This document shows, piece by piece, positions 8,350 through 17,109 of a DNA stretch of 64,000 nt. This DNA is from an uncultured Candidatus Binatia bacterium. GTDB taxonomy: Bacteria > Desulfobacterota > Binatia > Bin18. A program made the position numbers and the translations under genes. The notes below the pieces were generated by a model that was given only the letters and a program-made list of their open reading frames with translations, was not told the origin of the DNA and ran no database searches. Where the stretch lies: assembly GCA_958296235.1 (NCBI GenBank), contig OY282457.1, positions 3,653,338-3,717,337 on the forward strand. Direction: 5' to 3'. The stretch's first letter is position 1. The number at the start of each line of letters is the position of its first letter.

Positions 8350-8736
8350 TTAATGGGTTGGCAATGGAGAAAAGTGGGCGCTGACGATTTTCCACTGGCC
8401 GTCTTCTTTGCCGAAGACGAGGGTAGTCCGTCCGTTTAGGGTGCTGACCTGCCCGTTCTTTCCCACCGAGGTAAAGGTATCATACCCATTTGCCACCCCG
8501 GCCCCCTCGCCAATGGTCCGGCAGGACAGCTGCCGCAAGCCGGAGTTGGCCGAGGCTATGCCTGCCATCGCGCCCCGCAAAAAATCGGCGAACTCTGCTT
8601 TGCTGTCAAACCGATAGGGAACGTGATCAATCACCTCAAGGTCTTCGGACAGCATGTTAATCGCCTTTTCCACGTTCAATTGCGCAAAGGCGTCAAAGAA
8701 CCCCCTGGCCGCGGCTTCGATTTCTTGTGCACTCAT
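8350..8736 (-). CDS. SnoaL-like / nuclear transport factor 2-fold protein
   Basis: 128 residues from the ATG at 8736, which has a clear GGAGGAAG site 6 bases upstream; the frame is open further but has no better start. The sequence follows the NTF2-like fold: a long first helix (ARGFFDAFAQLNVEKAINML), SEDLEVIDHVPYRF, then strands ending in GKEDGQWKIVSAHFSPL. Such proteins are cone-shaped and act as small hydrolases, isomerases or binding proteins; the substrate cannot be told. Confidence 0.75.
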   Translation of the reverse strand: MSAQEIEAAARGFFDAFAQLNVEKAINMLSEDLEVIDHVPYRFDSKAEFADFLRGAMAGIASANSGLRQLSCRTIGEGAGVANGYDTFTSVGKNGQVSTLNGRTTLVFGKEDGQWKIVSAHFSPLPTH

Positions 8737-8933
8737 AGCTTGCTTCCTCCTGTATGGATTATAGTGTCCTGTCTGCTTAACGGGACAGGGAAAGGGATGC
8801 AAGCCGGCCCGGCAGTTCAGGGGCCGCGGTTGCGGAATTATGCTTTCTCAGGCAGAAAGGCTCGGTAACGAAGATCAGCAGTATCCCGGCTCCGGAGGGG
8901 ATGTTGGGCTGGGGTTTTCTCAGGGGAGACAGC

Positions 8934-10205
8934 GTGACAAGTATTTTTCATGGAGGGAGTGTCCTCCTGTGCTGGCTTGTGTCCTGTATGTTTCTCGGGT
9001 CTTTTGCCCCGGTTGCTCAGGCTCAAGAGGGCGCACGCGAGCGCCTTCTTAAAGATTTTTTCCTCTACCGGGACGGGCCGCCGCAGGTGGAGGGTATCCA
9101 GCCCGGTCTGAAACTTGATGCCGCGAACGCCGCGGTTGCCGCTGCGGTCTTGCCGCCGGAGATTCAGACCTATCTGGCGGCGGGTGACTTTTCGATCAGC
9201 GTGCAGGAGACCACGGACCTGCAACTCCGACAGGCATTTATTGACGCCACGTTCCAACACCATCGTGGAGTGGTGGTCGGAGAGGGCGAACTCCAGAACT
9301 ATGTGGCCGGCCGGCCTTTTCCCGCGCTCAACGCGGACGACCCGCAGGCCGGGCTGAAAGCGGTCTGGAATCTGCGCTACCGCGACCAGGGCGACGACGC
9401 GCAAATGTGGGCGACGAATAGCCTGGTTAATAGCAATGGCAATACAGAACGCTCGCAGACGTTTGCGTTTTTCTCGCTTTACGGCATGCATCGCCCCGAC
9501 AGCGCCAAAAACCTCCCGCAGTGGGAGAAACAGGGCATCTACACCAAACAATACACCCGTATGCTGGCGCCGTCCGACAGCGAGGGGAATCAAATCCTGA
9601 GCGTACAGCCCGACAGCGACTTCCTGCTGCACGACCAGTGGGCCTACGATCCAACGACGCGCCGCACCCGTAAAATCGTCTACACCCCATACATCTCACC
9701 AGGTCGGGGCGTAGTGCTGATTGAGGACCGCTCCGGCTTCCTCGGCTATATTCACGCCTATGACTGGACATACCTGCGCGAGCAGACCGTCCTGACACCT
9801 GGGCCGATCCGAGCCAGCGCGCCCACCTGGGGCGGGCGGGGCAATTGGTATCTGGTTGACCCGTGGGAGCTGCGTCGCGCTGTAGTCGTTGAGGCCACGC
9901 CGAAAATTTCGCATCCCCTGTACAGCCGGCGCATCCTCTATATCGATGTCCAGACCTCCCTGCCCTTGTTTTCCTTCACGTATGACCACGACGGGCAGCA
10001 TAAACGGAGTTTTATGGTGGTAGCTCGGCATCCCGAATTCGATCCGTGGGGCAATACGGACTGGGTGGCGCAGATTGCCGCCCAGAGCTCAATTGACTAT
10101 CAGCTTGAGCGGGCCAACAATTTTCAGATCACCAAGTTTCTCCTCAATCGGGCCCTCCCTCCGAGTCAGTTCACCGTTATGAATCTCATGCTGCGCGGGA
10201 AGTAA
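8934..10205 (+). CDS. DUF1329 exported protein
   Basis: 423 residues if started at the GTG at 8934, which has GGGGA 7 bases upstream and yields a classical signal peptide (hydrophobic stretch LLCWLVSCMFLGSF, cleavage after AQA). An ATG at 8901 is in frame but lengthens the N-terminus oddly. The mature part matches DUF1329, a large periplasmic protein of the LolA/LolB-like superfamily, with the conserved YDPTTRRTRKI segment in the middle. DUF1329 genes are nearly always next to a DUF1302 gene, as here (16 bases), and often near RND transporters; a role in moving hydrophobic compounds across the envelope is inferred. Confidence 0.8.
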   Translation: MTSIFHGGSVLLCWLVSCMFLGSFAPVAQAQEGARERLLKDFFLYRDGPPQVEGIQPGLKLDAANAAVAAAVLPPEIQTYLAAGDFSISVQETTDLQLRQAFIDATFQHHRGVVVGEGELQNYVAGRPFPALNADDPQAGLKAVWNLRYRDQGDDAQMWATNSLVNSNGNTERSQTFAFFSLYGMHRPDSAKNLPQWEKQGIYTKQYTRMLAPSDSEGNQILSVQPDSDFLLHDQWAYDPTTRRTRKIVYTPYISPGRGVVLIEDRSGFLGYIHAYDWTYLREQTVLTPGPIRASAPTWGGRGNWYLVDPWELRRAVVVEATPKISHPLYSRRILYIDVQTSLPLFSFTYDHDGQHKRSFMVVARHPEFDPWGNTDWVAQIAAQSSIDYQLERANNFQITKFLLNRALPPSQFTVMNLMLRGK

Positions 10206-10221
10206 GACCGGGGCAGTCCAG

Positions 10222-12018
10222 ATGCCAGAAGACGTGAAGATGCCTGTCTGTCTGCCGGGAAAAAAGCTGTGGGTCGGCCTGCTGGCTGGCGTGCTGCTGA
10301 GTGTGCAGGCCGGTCCGGCCTGGGCGGTTTTTCTGGATCAGGACGAAAGCCTGCGTTTCAGCGGCCGGGTGTATAACCGCACCGCCTTTTCGGTTGAGCG
10401 GGCCGCGGAGAATACGCGCCTCCAGACCCCGTATAACGACTGGAATATGCTCCAGAACCGGACGTTTATTCAGGGCGAGTTGAGTCATGACCTGACCGGC
10501 CTGGTCGCGGGGAGCACGACCGGGCTGCTGGCGCCGCTGCGCGCGCTGTTCGCTCCCTTGCGACTGTTGAGGGCGGACACCCTCGACTATTTTGTGACCT
10601 ACCGAGGGGAATACGACGGAGTGTGGGACTACGGCCCGGCCGTTTTTCGGGAGCGATTTCCGCTGTTTGCGGACTGCGGCGCGCCGACCAAAGCGAAACG
10701 GGCCCACCCCCGGCGCTTTGGCTGTCGTCACGCCGACCCGCGTCAACGCCTGCGGCATCGGCATCGTTTGTTTGAAGCCTATGTGAACTATGCCTATGGA
10801 CCCTTCTTCCTGCGGGTCGGACGCCAGAACCTGTCATGGGGCGAGACCGATGTGTTTCGCCTGCTGGATCAGATCAATCCGCTCGATGCCGGCTTTGGGG
10901 GCTTTCTGGTGTCGCTCGACGAGCGCCGGGTTCCGCTTGATATGGCGCGGGTCGTATATGGGTTTGGCGGCGTGGGTCCAATGTCCGAGCTCAACCTCGA
11001 AGGCTTTCTGGTCTTTGACGATAAAATTGCCGCGCCCGTTCCGACCGGTTCTCCCTGGTCCACGCCCAACCCGCCAAGCATCACCAGTCAAATCAAAAAA
11101 CCCTCAAAGAATTTTGCGGACGCGCGTGGAGGCGGGCGTATTGTCGGCGTATGGGGCGAGGTCATGTTCAGCCTGGCCCACTACGCCACCTATCTGGATA
11201 CGCCCGTGCTGCGTATCGTCACGCCGACCAACCGACCCGTCGGGCTGGGCGCTTTTGAGTCCGCGGTGCAGGCCGGTGACACGGGCCGCTTCCTGACCGA
11301 GCATTTTCAGGCCAAGGCGCTGTATCCGAAAATACAGATCAGCGGCGGTTCGCTCACCTTCAGCGTCCCCCGCCTCTCGTCCATTCTCCGCAGCGAGTTC
11401 GCCTATTTTCACTCTGAGCCGTTTTTTCACAATTCTGCCTCGGACCAGCTTCTGGGGCCGGCCTTAACGGGCACGCTCACGCCCGGCTATCAACAGGTCG
11501 GCGCCGACCCGGAAACGGGCCGCCCCCTTCTGCGCTACCGGAATAAGATCAGCCGGTCCGACGTGGTGCGCTGGTCTCTCGGGATAGATATGACCCGCTA
11601 CATCAGCCTGCTGAACCCGAACGAATCCTTTCTCATCAGCAGTCAGGTTTTTGGCCGGCACATCCTGGATTTTAATGACACGCCGGTCTCGGCGGTGTCG
11701 GGCTCGTATGGCTTCGGCCACTTTGCCGCTCCGATTTTCGAGCCCAACCGGGACAATCAGAGCTTTGTCAACATAGACCAGCATCAACTGATTCAAACCC
11801 TGTTGATCTCAACCGCCTATTTCTCGGGCGCGGTCGAGCCCAAGCTGATCTTTTTGTACGACTGGCAGGGGTCCTGGCTGGTTCAGCCCGAAATCACGTT
11901 TATTCGCGATCCGTTTCGGCTGACCGTGCAGTATAACTATCTGGACGGTCAGTATAACGGCATTGGCTTTCTGCGCGACCGGGATAATGTCATTATTCAG
12001 TTAGAGGCGGTTATTTAA
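10222..12018 (+). CDS. DUF1302 outer-membrane protein
   Basis: 598 residues with a signal peptide (GLLAGVLLSVQAGPAWA) and then an RFSGRVYNR strand. The rest alternates polar and hydrophobic residues like a large barrel and ends in a strand with terminal ILE-type residues. FLRVGRQNLSWGETDVFRLLD near residue 195 is the most characteristic DUF1302 segment. It lies 16 bases after the DUF1329 gene and forms the usual pair with it. The ATG at 10222 has only a weak upstream site; the in-frame ATG at 10240 would also keep the signal peptide. Confidence 0.8.
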   Translation: MPEDVKMPVCLPGKKLWVGLLAGVLLSVQAGPAWAVFLDQDESLRFSGRVYNRTAFSVERAAENTRLQTPYNDWNMLQNRTFIQGELSHDLTGLVAGSTTGLLAPLRALFAPLRLLRADTLDYFVTYRGEYDGVWDYGPAVFRERFPLFADCGAPTKAKRAHPRRFGCRHADPRQRLRHRHRLFEAYVNYAYGPFFLRVGRQNLSWGETDVFRLLDQINPLDAGFGGFLVSLDERRVPLDMARVVYGFGGVGPMSELNLEGFLVFDDKIAAPVPTGSPWSTPNPPSITSQIKKPSKNFADARGGGRIVGVWGEVMFSLAHYATYLDTPVLRIVTPTNRPVGLGAFESAVQAGDTGRFLTEHFQAKALYPKIQISGGSLTFSVPRLSSILRSEFAYFHSEPFFHNSASDQLLGPALTGTLTPGYQQVGADPETGRPLLRYRNKISRSDVVRWSLGIDMTRYISLLNPNESFLISSQVFGRHILDFNDTPVSAVSGSYGFGHFAAPIFEPNRDNQSFVNIDQHQLIQTLLISTAYFSGAVEPKLIFLYDWQGSWLVQPEITFIRDPFRLTVQYNYLDGQYNGIGFLRDRDNVIIQLEAVI

Positions 12019-12060
12019 CCCCTCTTTCCTAGATAGCCCTCGACTTGGGGCACTCCCCTC

Positions 12061-12083
12061 TGGCGCGATTTGTGAGCGCGCCA
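12061..12083. terminator. Hairpin between convergent genes
   Basis: A 7-bp perfect stem, TGGCGCG and CGCGCCA, with a 9-base loop, lies between the stops of the DUF1302 gene (12018) and the leftward cupin gene (12104). There is no adjacent T-run. Confidence 0.35.
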
Positions 12084-12103
12084 TACTGCCCGCTCACCGG
12101 TTG

Positions 12104-12502
12104 TTACGCATCGAAATGATACATGTTTTGGTCGAACCGGTCGCAGGCGAGGCAGAATACAAAAACCAGCGGCTCGGGACCGGTGCAGCGGAGGGTATGC
12201 TTGGCGTTAGACGGGATGTAGACCGCTGAGCCCGGGCCGAGGGATGCCTCGGAATCGTCAATCGCAACGTGACCGAAGCCGCTGACGATATAATAGGTTT
12301 CCTCAGGTTCGTGGTGATGGAGGGGCAGCGCCACGCCGGGCGGCAGTTCCGCTATACCGCTGACGAGTCCGCGACTTGCATCGCGCTCGCCTGTGACGAG
12401 AAGCTTCCAGCGACATGGACTCTGCGCGGCGAGATAAGAGTCCGTCCAGCCCTCCCAGTCCAGTTCGTCTTGCTGGCGAATAACAGGTTTCTGCAGCGGC
12501 AT
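12104..12502 (-). CDS. Cupin domain protein
   Basis: 132 residues from the ATG at 12502, which follows AGGAG at 7 bases; two upstream in-frame ATGs have no such site. The double-stranded beta-helix motif is clear: GVALPLHHHEPEETYYIVSG (metal-binding HHH..E) and the second motif GSAVYIPSNAKHTLRCTG. Small cupins of this type are often metal-dependent sensors, isomerases or dioxygenases. The neighbour is a VOC protein on the same strand, 147 bases upstream. Confidence 0.8.
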   Translation of the reverse strand: MPLQKPVIRQQDELDWEGWTDSYLAAQSPCRWKLLVTGERDASRGLVSGIAELPPGVALPLHHHEPEETYYIVSGFGHVAIDDSEASLGPGSAVYIPSNAKHTLRCTGPEPLVFVFCLACDRFDQNMYHFDA

Positions 12503-12649
12503 AATGGCTCCTGTTCCGGCCATTATTTGACGGCATTCACTACCCTGCGCGTCCACTCCGGGAGAACTCCGCGTGGGGCAGTCCCCCTGGGGTCGGAGAA
12601 CGAGCGCTCGTTGGAATAAGGTAGGAAAGTCGTCTTCTTGCCTGAGCCT

Positions 12650-13102
12650 TTACGCTTCAAGGTCCAGTGGGTCAAGGGCGCTGGCATCTCCGCGTCGCAT
12701 GCGCTCCAGACCATCTTCGCCAACATTATAGTACAGCTCGAATTGATTTCCTTCGGGGTCAAGAAAATAAATGCTCTTAGTGATGCCGTGGTCAATCGTG
12801 GCGGTGATCTTTACGTCGTGGACCTTGAGCGTTTGATACCCTTCTTTTAATTCGTCAAAGCTCTCGACCTGGAGGGCGATGTGGTGCAGGCCGACTTGCT
12901 TGTTTTTCACTGGCTCGGCTTCCGGCGGGACCTCTAAGACAGCCAGGTCGTGGTGTTGCTCACCCAGAGTGAAAAATACGCCCCGTGGCCGTTTGAGCCG
13001 GGTGACGACCTCAAAGCCCAGCACCTCGGTATAAAACCGCTCGGCGCGGGCAAGGTCACACGCTTTGAGCACGACATGGCCGACTTTTTTGGGGCGAATC
13101 AT
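12650..13102 (-). CDS. VOC family (glyoxalase/bleomycin resistance/dioxygenase) protein
   Basis: 150 residues from the ATG at 13102, with GGAGG 7 bases upstream; longer frames lack a site. Two beta-alpha-beta-beta-beta repeats are visible: GHVVLKACDLARAERFYTEV...GFEV and GLHHIALQVESFDELKE, ending in the metal-ligand strand SIYFLDPEGNQFELYYN. Members include extradiol dioxygenases and isomerases; only a fold call is safe. It is divergent from the 13252 operon. Confidence 0.82.
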   Translation of the reverse strand: MIRPKKVGHVVLKACDLARAERFYTEVLGFEVVTRLKRPRGVFFTLGEQHHDLAVLEVPPEAEPVKNKQVGLHHIALQVESFDELKEGYQTLKVHDVKITATIDHGITKSIYFLDPEGNQFELYYNVGEDGLERMRRGDASALDPLDLEA

Positions 13103-13251
13103 GGCAGACCTCCTTCTCTCCATGCGGCCCCCATACCACGGGTATCCGCCTACCGTAAAGCTTATATCGAAGGCCGCGGTTGACACAGGGCAAAACCCCA
13201 CGGTATGCCCTGTGCTCTATCTATAGAGGAGGGCGGTAAGAGGAGGGCGGT

Positions 13252-14457
13252 ATGACAACCAGTGGGACAAAGAGGAAACGTGTCCATAGACGTGCAGATG
13301 CCGGACACGTTTCCTCTGCGGGGAGCTATGTGTCCGCCGACGGTCATGTGGTGGAACCCGCGGACCTGTGGACAACCAGAATAGACAGGCAGTTTCGTGA
13401 CCGGGCGCCACGGGTGGAGTCTCGCCCGGAGGCCGATTACTACATCATTGACGGCTTGTCTCCCTTCCCGGTCGGACTCGAAGGCGCGACCATGGAGGAC
13501 AAGATTGCCGGAGAGATTACCAGCGTGGTCGGCCATCGGCACGGCGAAACCCGTCCGGGTGCCTGGGACCCCCACGCCCGTCTGGCGGATCAGGATATGG
13601 ACCACCTCACGGCCGAGGTGATTTATCCCGGTCTGTTTGGTTTGCAGTTCTGGACCGCGCCCGATAGTGCCTACCAACGGGCGTGCTGGCGGGTGTATAA
13701 TGACTGGCTGAGCGAATTCTGCGCCGCGGCCCCGGAGCGGCTCATCGGGGCCGGATTTTTACCCATGAAAGGCCCTATGGAGTGGACGCTTGAGGAGGCG
13801 CAACGCATCGCCCGCAAGCCGGGTTTGCGTTCGATTTCGATTCCGGCTGAGATCGCGGGTTTATCGTACCGGCAGGCAGAATTCGATCCCCTGTGGGAAG
13901 TCCTCCAGGATATCGGCCTGCCGGTGTCCATCCATTCCGGGACAAGTACGGGCGAGCCCTTTGCGACAAGGTTTGAGCGTCTGGGCATGGGCATGGGGGT
14001 GGTGGACACCAAGATTTCCCTGCCCATGCGGGCCTTGGCCGATCTCATCTGGGGAGCCGTGCCGCGCCGTTATCCCAAGCTCAGGTTTGTGATTGTCGAG
14101 GGCGGCATCGGCTGGATTGCCGCCCTCCTGCGGCTGATGGACCACTGGTGGGCCGACCATCATCGCTGGCTGGAGCCGCGGCTGGACGAAGCGCCGAGTA
14201 CGTATTTCAAACGGCAGTTCTGGGCCACGTTTGAGGATGACCGGGCCGGTATTCTGACCCGAGAACTGCTGGGGACGGACCGGCTGATGTGGGGCTCGGA
14301 CTACCCGCACACCGAGGGGACCTTCCCCCATTCTCAGCAGCAAATCAGGCAGGACTTCGCCGGCGTGCCCGAGTCAGAAGTCTCTCAAATGGTGGTCAGT
14401 AATGCGGCTGGCCTGTACGGTTTGAACGTAGAGCGACAATCCCGAGAGAGAGCATAA
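13252..14457 (+). CDS. Amidohydrolase 2 (ACMSD-type) family protein
   Basis: 401 residues. The start ATG at 13252 has GGAGG 6 bases away. The TIM-barrel amidohydrolase 2 features are present: a SADGHVVEP start, HARLADQDMDHLTAEVIYP, the SIHSGTSTG metal strand, and GSDYPHTEGTFPHS at the C-terminus. Family members decarboxylate or hydrolyse aromatic acids. The first 25 codons are a perfect palindromic repeat, so the native start may be the GTG at 13330, which has GGGGAG 4 bases upstream and begins right at the conserved VSADGHVVEP. First gene of a four-gene operon with nitroreductase, SnoaL-like and CitE-like genes. Confidence 0.8.
   Translation: MTTSGTKRKRVHRRADAGHVSSAGSYVSADGHVVEPADLWTTRIDRQFRDRAPRVESRPEADYYIIDGLSPFPVGLEGATMEDKIAGEITSVVGHRHGETRPGAWDPHARLADQDMDHLTAEVIYPGLFGLQFWTAPDSAYQRACWRVYNDWLSEFCAAAPERLIGAGFLPMKGPMEWTLEEAQRIARKPGLRSISIPAEIAGLSYRQAEFDPLWEVLQDIGLPVSIHSGTSTGEPFATRFERLGMGMGVVDTKISLPMRALADLIWGAVPRRYPKLRFVIVEGGIGWIAALLRLMDHWWADHHRWLEPRLDEAPSTYFKRQFWATFEDDRAGILTRELLGTDRLMWGSDYPHTEGTFPHSQQQIRQDFAGVPESEVSQMVVSNAAGLYGLNVERQSRERA
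13271..13317. repeat. AAACGT-type hairpin repeat, copy A
   Basis: A perfect 15-bp inverted repeat, AGAGGAAACGTGTCC and its reverse complement, with a 17-base spacer, lies inside the first codons of the amidohydrolase frame. The arm is close in sequence to the palindrome at 50264 (shared pattern AGAGNAAACGT), which suggests one mobile palindrome family of the REP/RAYT kind. No RAYT transposase is visible here. Confidence 0.8.
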
Positions 14458-14469
14458 GGAGGAGAACCT

Positions 14470-15126
14470 ATGGCAGAAGCAACAGAAGCCGGCATCTTTG
14501 AGATTATGTACTCGACCCGCGCGATGCGGCGACTCAAACCCGACCCCATTCCAGAAGAAACCCTCAAGAAAATTGTGGACGCCGGCATCCGCGCGCCCAG
14601 CGGCGGCAATATGCAGGACTGGGCGTTTATCCTGGTCCGCGAGACCGAGCGGAAGCGTTTTATCCGCGATTATTACTGGAATACCTGGCAAAAGCTCATG
14701 GGCGAGCGGGGTATCCCGGATGATATGCCCCCCGCGCAGCAACGCATGCTGAACGCGGCTGCGCATTTGGCCGCGCATCTGGACGAAGCGCCGGCGCTGC
14801 TGCTGGCCTGCGCGAAAACGGAATATCCGCCGCTCGCCGGTATGCAGAACGAGCGCGCCAACGCTGCGGTCATCCACGGCACCATCTATCCGGCGGTCCA
14901 GAACATTCTCCTGGCCTGCCGCGCTCTGGGTATCGGGGCCACGCTGACGACCATCCATTGTTTCTTTGAAGCCGAGCTGAAACAGCGCTTCAATATCCCG
15001 GAGGATATGGAGGTCTCGGCGCTGATTCCGATGGGTTATCCGCAGGGCAATTTCGGACCGGTCTCCCGAGCGCCGGTCGAAGATGTCATCCATTGGGATG
15101 CCTGGGAGAACAAACAGCCGGCGTGA
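14470..15126 (+). CDS. Nitroreductase family protein
   Basis: 218 residues, ATG at 14470 with GGAGGAGAA upstream and 12 bases after the amidohydrolase. The nitroreductase fold is recognised from the start (FEIMYSTRAMRRLKPDPIPEE), the flavin-binding GIRAPSGGNMQDW, the long helical middle, and GIGATLTT with IPMGYPQG near the end. These are FMN enzymes using NAD(P)H, acting as reductases or flavin-destructases; the substrate probably relates to the operon's aromatic or acyl chemistry but cannot be fixed. Confidence 0.82.
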   Translation: MAEATEAGIFEIMYSTRAMRRLKPDPIPEETLKKIVDAGIRAPSGGNMQDWAFILVRETERKRFIRDYYWNTWQKLMGERGIPDDMPPAQQRMLNAAAHLAAHLDEAPALLLACAKTEYPPLAGMQNERANAAVIHGTIYPAVQNILLACRALGIGATLTTIHCFFEAELKQRFNIPEDMEVSALIPMGYPQGNFGPVSRAPVEDVIHWDAWENKQPA

Positions 15127-15141
15127 GCAAAGGAGGAGCGT

Positions 15142-15540
15142 ATGGGAGCTGCCGAAAACAAAAAGCTGATCCAGGCCGCCTTTGATGCCTGGGCTGCTGG
15201 AGACGCTGCGGCCTTCTTCAATATCTTAGCCGAGGATGTTCAATGGACGGTCATTGGCTCCGGTCCCGTCTCGCGGGCCTACCCCAGCCGTCAGGCCTTC
15301 TTGGATGGGGCGGCCAAGCCCTTGAACGCCAAGCTGGCCGGGCCCATTCAGCCGACGGTGGTGGATATCATTGCCGAAGGAGACACCGTCGTCCTGCAAT
15401 GGGAAGGTACGGCCACAGCCAAATCCGGCAAACCCTATAACAACAGCTATTGTTGGGTGATGCGGGTCGCGGACGGCAAAGTGCGAGAAGGCACAGCCTA
15501 TATTGATACGGCGCTGGTGGCTGACCTGTGGCAGTCATAG
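15142..15540 (+). CDS. SnoaL-like / NTF2-fold protein
   Basis: 132 residues, ATG at 15142 with GGAGGAG 6 bases upstream. Features are the helix with FDAWAAGDAAAFFNILAED, VQWTVIG, and the strands around DTVVLQWEGTATAKSGKPY and WVMRVADGKVREG. It is the second NTF2-like gene of the window and is translated between nitroreductase and CitE-like genes (15-base and 36-base gaps), so it probably acts on the same substrate as a small hydrolase, isomerase or binding protein. Confidence 0.78.
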   Translation: MGAAENKKLIQAAFDAWAAGDAAAFFNILAEDVQWTVIGSGPVSRAYPSRQAFLDGAAKPLNAKLAGPIQPTVVDIIAEGDTVVLQWEGTATAKSGKPYNNSYCWVMRVADGKVREGTAYIDTALVADLWQS

Positions 15541-15576
15541 CGAGCGTCCGAAGCGGTCGGTTAAGGAGGCGGGATA

Positions 15577-16494
15577 ATGAAACTCTACCGTTCGACCATG
15601 TTTGTTCCGGGGAATCGGCCCGACTGGATAGACAAAGCGCCCAAATATGGCCCGGATGCGTTGCTGCTGGACCTCGAAGACGCGGTGCCGATTGCCAACA
15701 AGGTTGAAGCGCGGCACATCGTCCGCACCGGTATTGAAGGTCTGCGCGGCAGAGGGGTGGGTGTCTTTGTACGCCTCAACGGTGTGGATACCGGTCTGAC
15801 CGGCGAGGACATCGAAGCCATTGTGACGGAAGGGCTTGACGCGGTGGCCGTGCCAAAACTGGAGACGGTTGAGGAGGTCCTCAAGGTTGATGCCTGGCTG
15901 GAGTTGTTTGAACGCAAGGCCGGCCTGCCTATTGGCACAGTCGAGATCATGGCCCTGCCCGAAACCGCGCGTGGCATCATGGACGCCTATAAACTGGCCA
16001 CGGCCTGTCCGCGGGTCGGGAATATTATCGGTGGCGTTGGTGCCCGGTCCGGGGACGTGACCAGGGCCATTGGCTATAAGTGGACGCGCCAGGGCTTGGA
16101 AACGCTGTATATGGCGTCGCATATTCTCCTGGCCGCGCGGGCCGCGGGTATCGAATATCCGATTGGCGGCGGCTCGCTCGAAGTCGGTGATATCGAGTTG
16201 GTGCGGGCACAAATCCAGCGCGGGCGAGAGGTGGGCTTTCGTGGCTGCCTGCTGATCCATCCGTCTGCTGTGCCCATTGCCAACGAGATTTTTGCGCCCT
16301 CTCAGGAAGAGATCGAATGGAATAAGGGCGTGATGCAGGCCATGGCTGACGCCGAAAAAGCGGGCAAAGCGGCGGTCACGTATGACGGCATGATGATCGA
16401 CTACGCCCACGTCCGCAACGCCCTGGAATTGCTCCAGCAAGCGGAATCGTTCGGAATTGAGACCGGCGAGTACGCCGACGTGAAGGCGCTGTAG
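15577..16494 (+). CDS. HpcH/HpaI aldolase / CitE-like CoA ester lyase
   Basis: 305 residues, ATG at 15577 after GGAGG. Family features are RSTMFVPGNRPDWIDKAP at the start, LLLDLEDAVP (the metal-binding acidic residues), VFVRLNGVDTG, and VEIMALPETARGIMDA with its glutamate metal ligand. These enzymes cleave or hydrolyse CoA thioesters such as malyl-CoA or citramalyl-CoA with Mg2+. Last gene of the operon from 13252, which together looks like a degradative path ending in a CoA-ester cleavage. Confidence 0.83.
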   Translation: MKLYRSTMFVPGNRPDWIDKAPKYGPDALLLDLEDAVPIANKVEARHIVRTGIEGLRGRGVGVFVRLNGVDTGLTGEDIEAIVTEGLDAVAVPKLETVEEVLKVDAWLELFERKAGLPIGTVEIMALPETARGIMDAYKLATACPRVGNIIGGVGARSGDVTRAIGYKWTRQGLETLYMASHILLAARAAGIEYPIGGGSLEVGDIELVRAQIQRGREVGFRGCLLIHPSAVPIANEIFAPSQEEIEWNKGVMQAMADAEKAGKAAVTYDGMMIDYAHVRNALELLQQAESFGIETGEYADVKAL

Positions 16495-16537
16495 GGAGAC
16501 TGCCAGGCGAGCGACAATCGGTAATCTGAAATACCGA

Positions 16538-16741
16538 ATGAATGAGGTTCTCAAGGCTCTCGGACGAAACGAGCGAGTCTCAATTTTTTACCGTGGCCAA
16601 TTGAAGGGCATGCTGACGGCTGCTCCCGAATCTTCGACTATACGAGTCACGCAACATCCCTTCTTCAACATGAAACCGTCTCAGACAACAGTTGAAGAAG
16701 AGGTGGAGGCTCTTCGCGGGGGTCGGCATCGTGCCCTTTGA
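16538..16741 (+). pseudogene. Phd/YefM-type antitoxin, probably degraded N-terminus
   Basis: The frame from ATG at 16538 gives 67 residues (MNEVLKALGRNERVSIFYRG...). The codons directly upstream, 16514-16537, translate in frame as TIGNLKYR, which is the missing N-terminal part of a Phd-type DNA-binding domain, but no ATG, GTG or TTG precedes it. The gene therefore looks decayed at its 5' end, or uses a rare start. It overlaps the GTG of the VapC-like remnant by 11 bases, the usual antitoxin-toxin arrangement. Confidence 0.6.
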
Positions 16742-17091
16742 CACGGATATCTTTATTTGGATTCAACGTGGCAAGCGTCGAGCAGCGCAGTTAGTTGAGA
16801 GTGAAGAGGAACGTCTCCTCTCAGACTTACCTGGAACTCCAGGGGGTACAGAACAAGCAATAGCATGACTATATCAAGAAAGACTTTGTCTTTCAGACCC
16901 TTCCCTTGACTGAAAACATTGGACACCGGGCTGCGATCTATATTGAGCAATACGCGCTCTCGCACGGCTTACGGGCCGGAGACGCAATCATAGCAGCGAC
17001 GGCTGCGGAGAATAATGTGACGTTATGTTCCTCGAACGCTAAGCATTTCAGACCGATCCGAGATGTAAAGCTCCGGGCCTTTAGACCATAG
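16731..17091 (+). pseudogene. VapC/PIN-domain toxin remnant, frameshifted
   Basis: The GTG at 16731 opens PFDTDIFIWIQRGKRRAAQL, the first PIN-domain strand with its catalytic aspartates. That frame drifts into nonsense around 16815-16822 and stops at 16866. The next frame then gives QTYLELQGVQNKQ, an in-frame TAG at 16861-16863, and the second half ending HGLRAGDAIIAATAAENNVTLC and FRPIRDVKL. One frameshift plus one stop separate the halves, so the toxin should be inactive. It follows the damaged antitoxin, and together they mark a dead VapBC-like module. Confidence 0.8.
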
Positions 17092-17109
17092 ACTGGGAGG
17101 ACTTGACCG

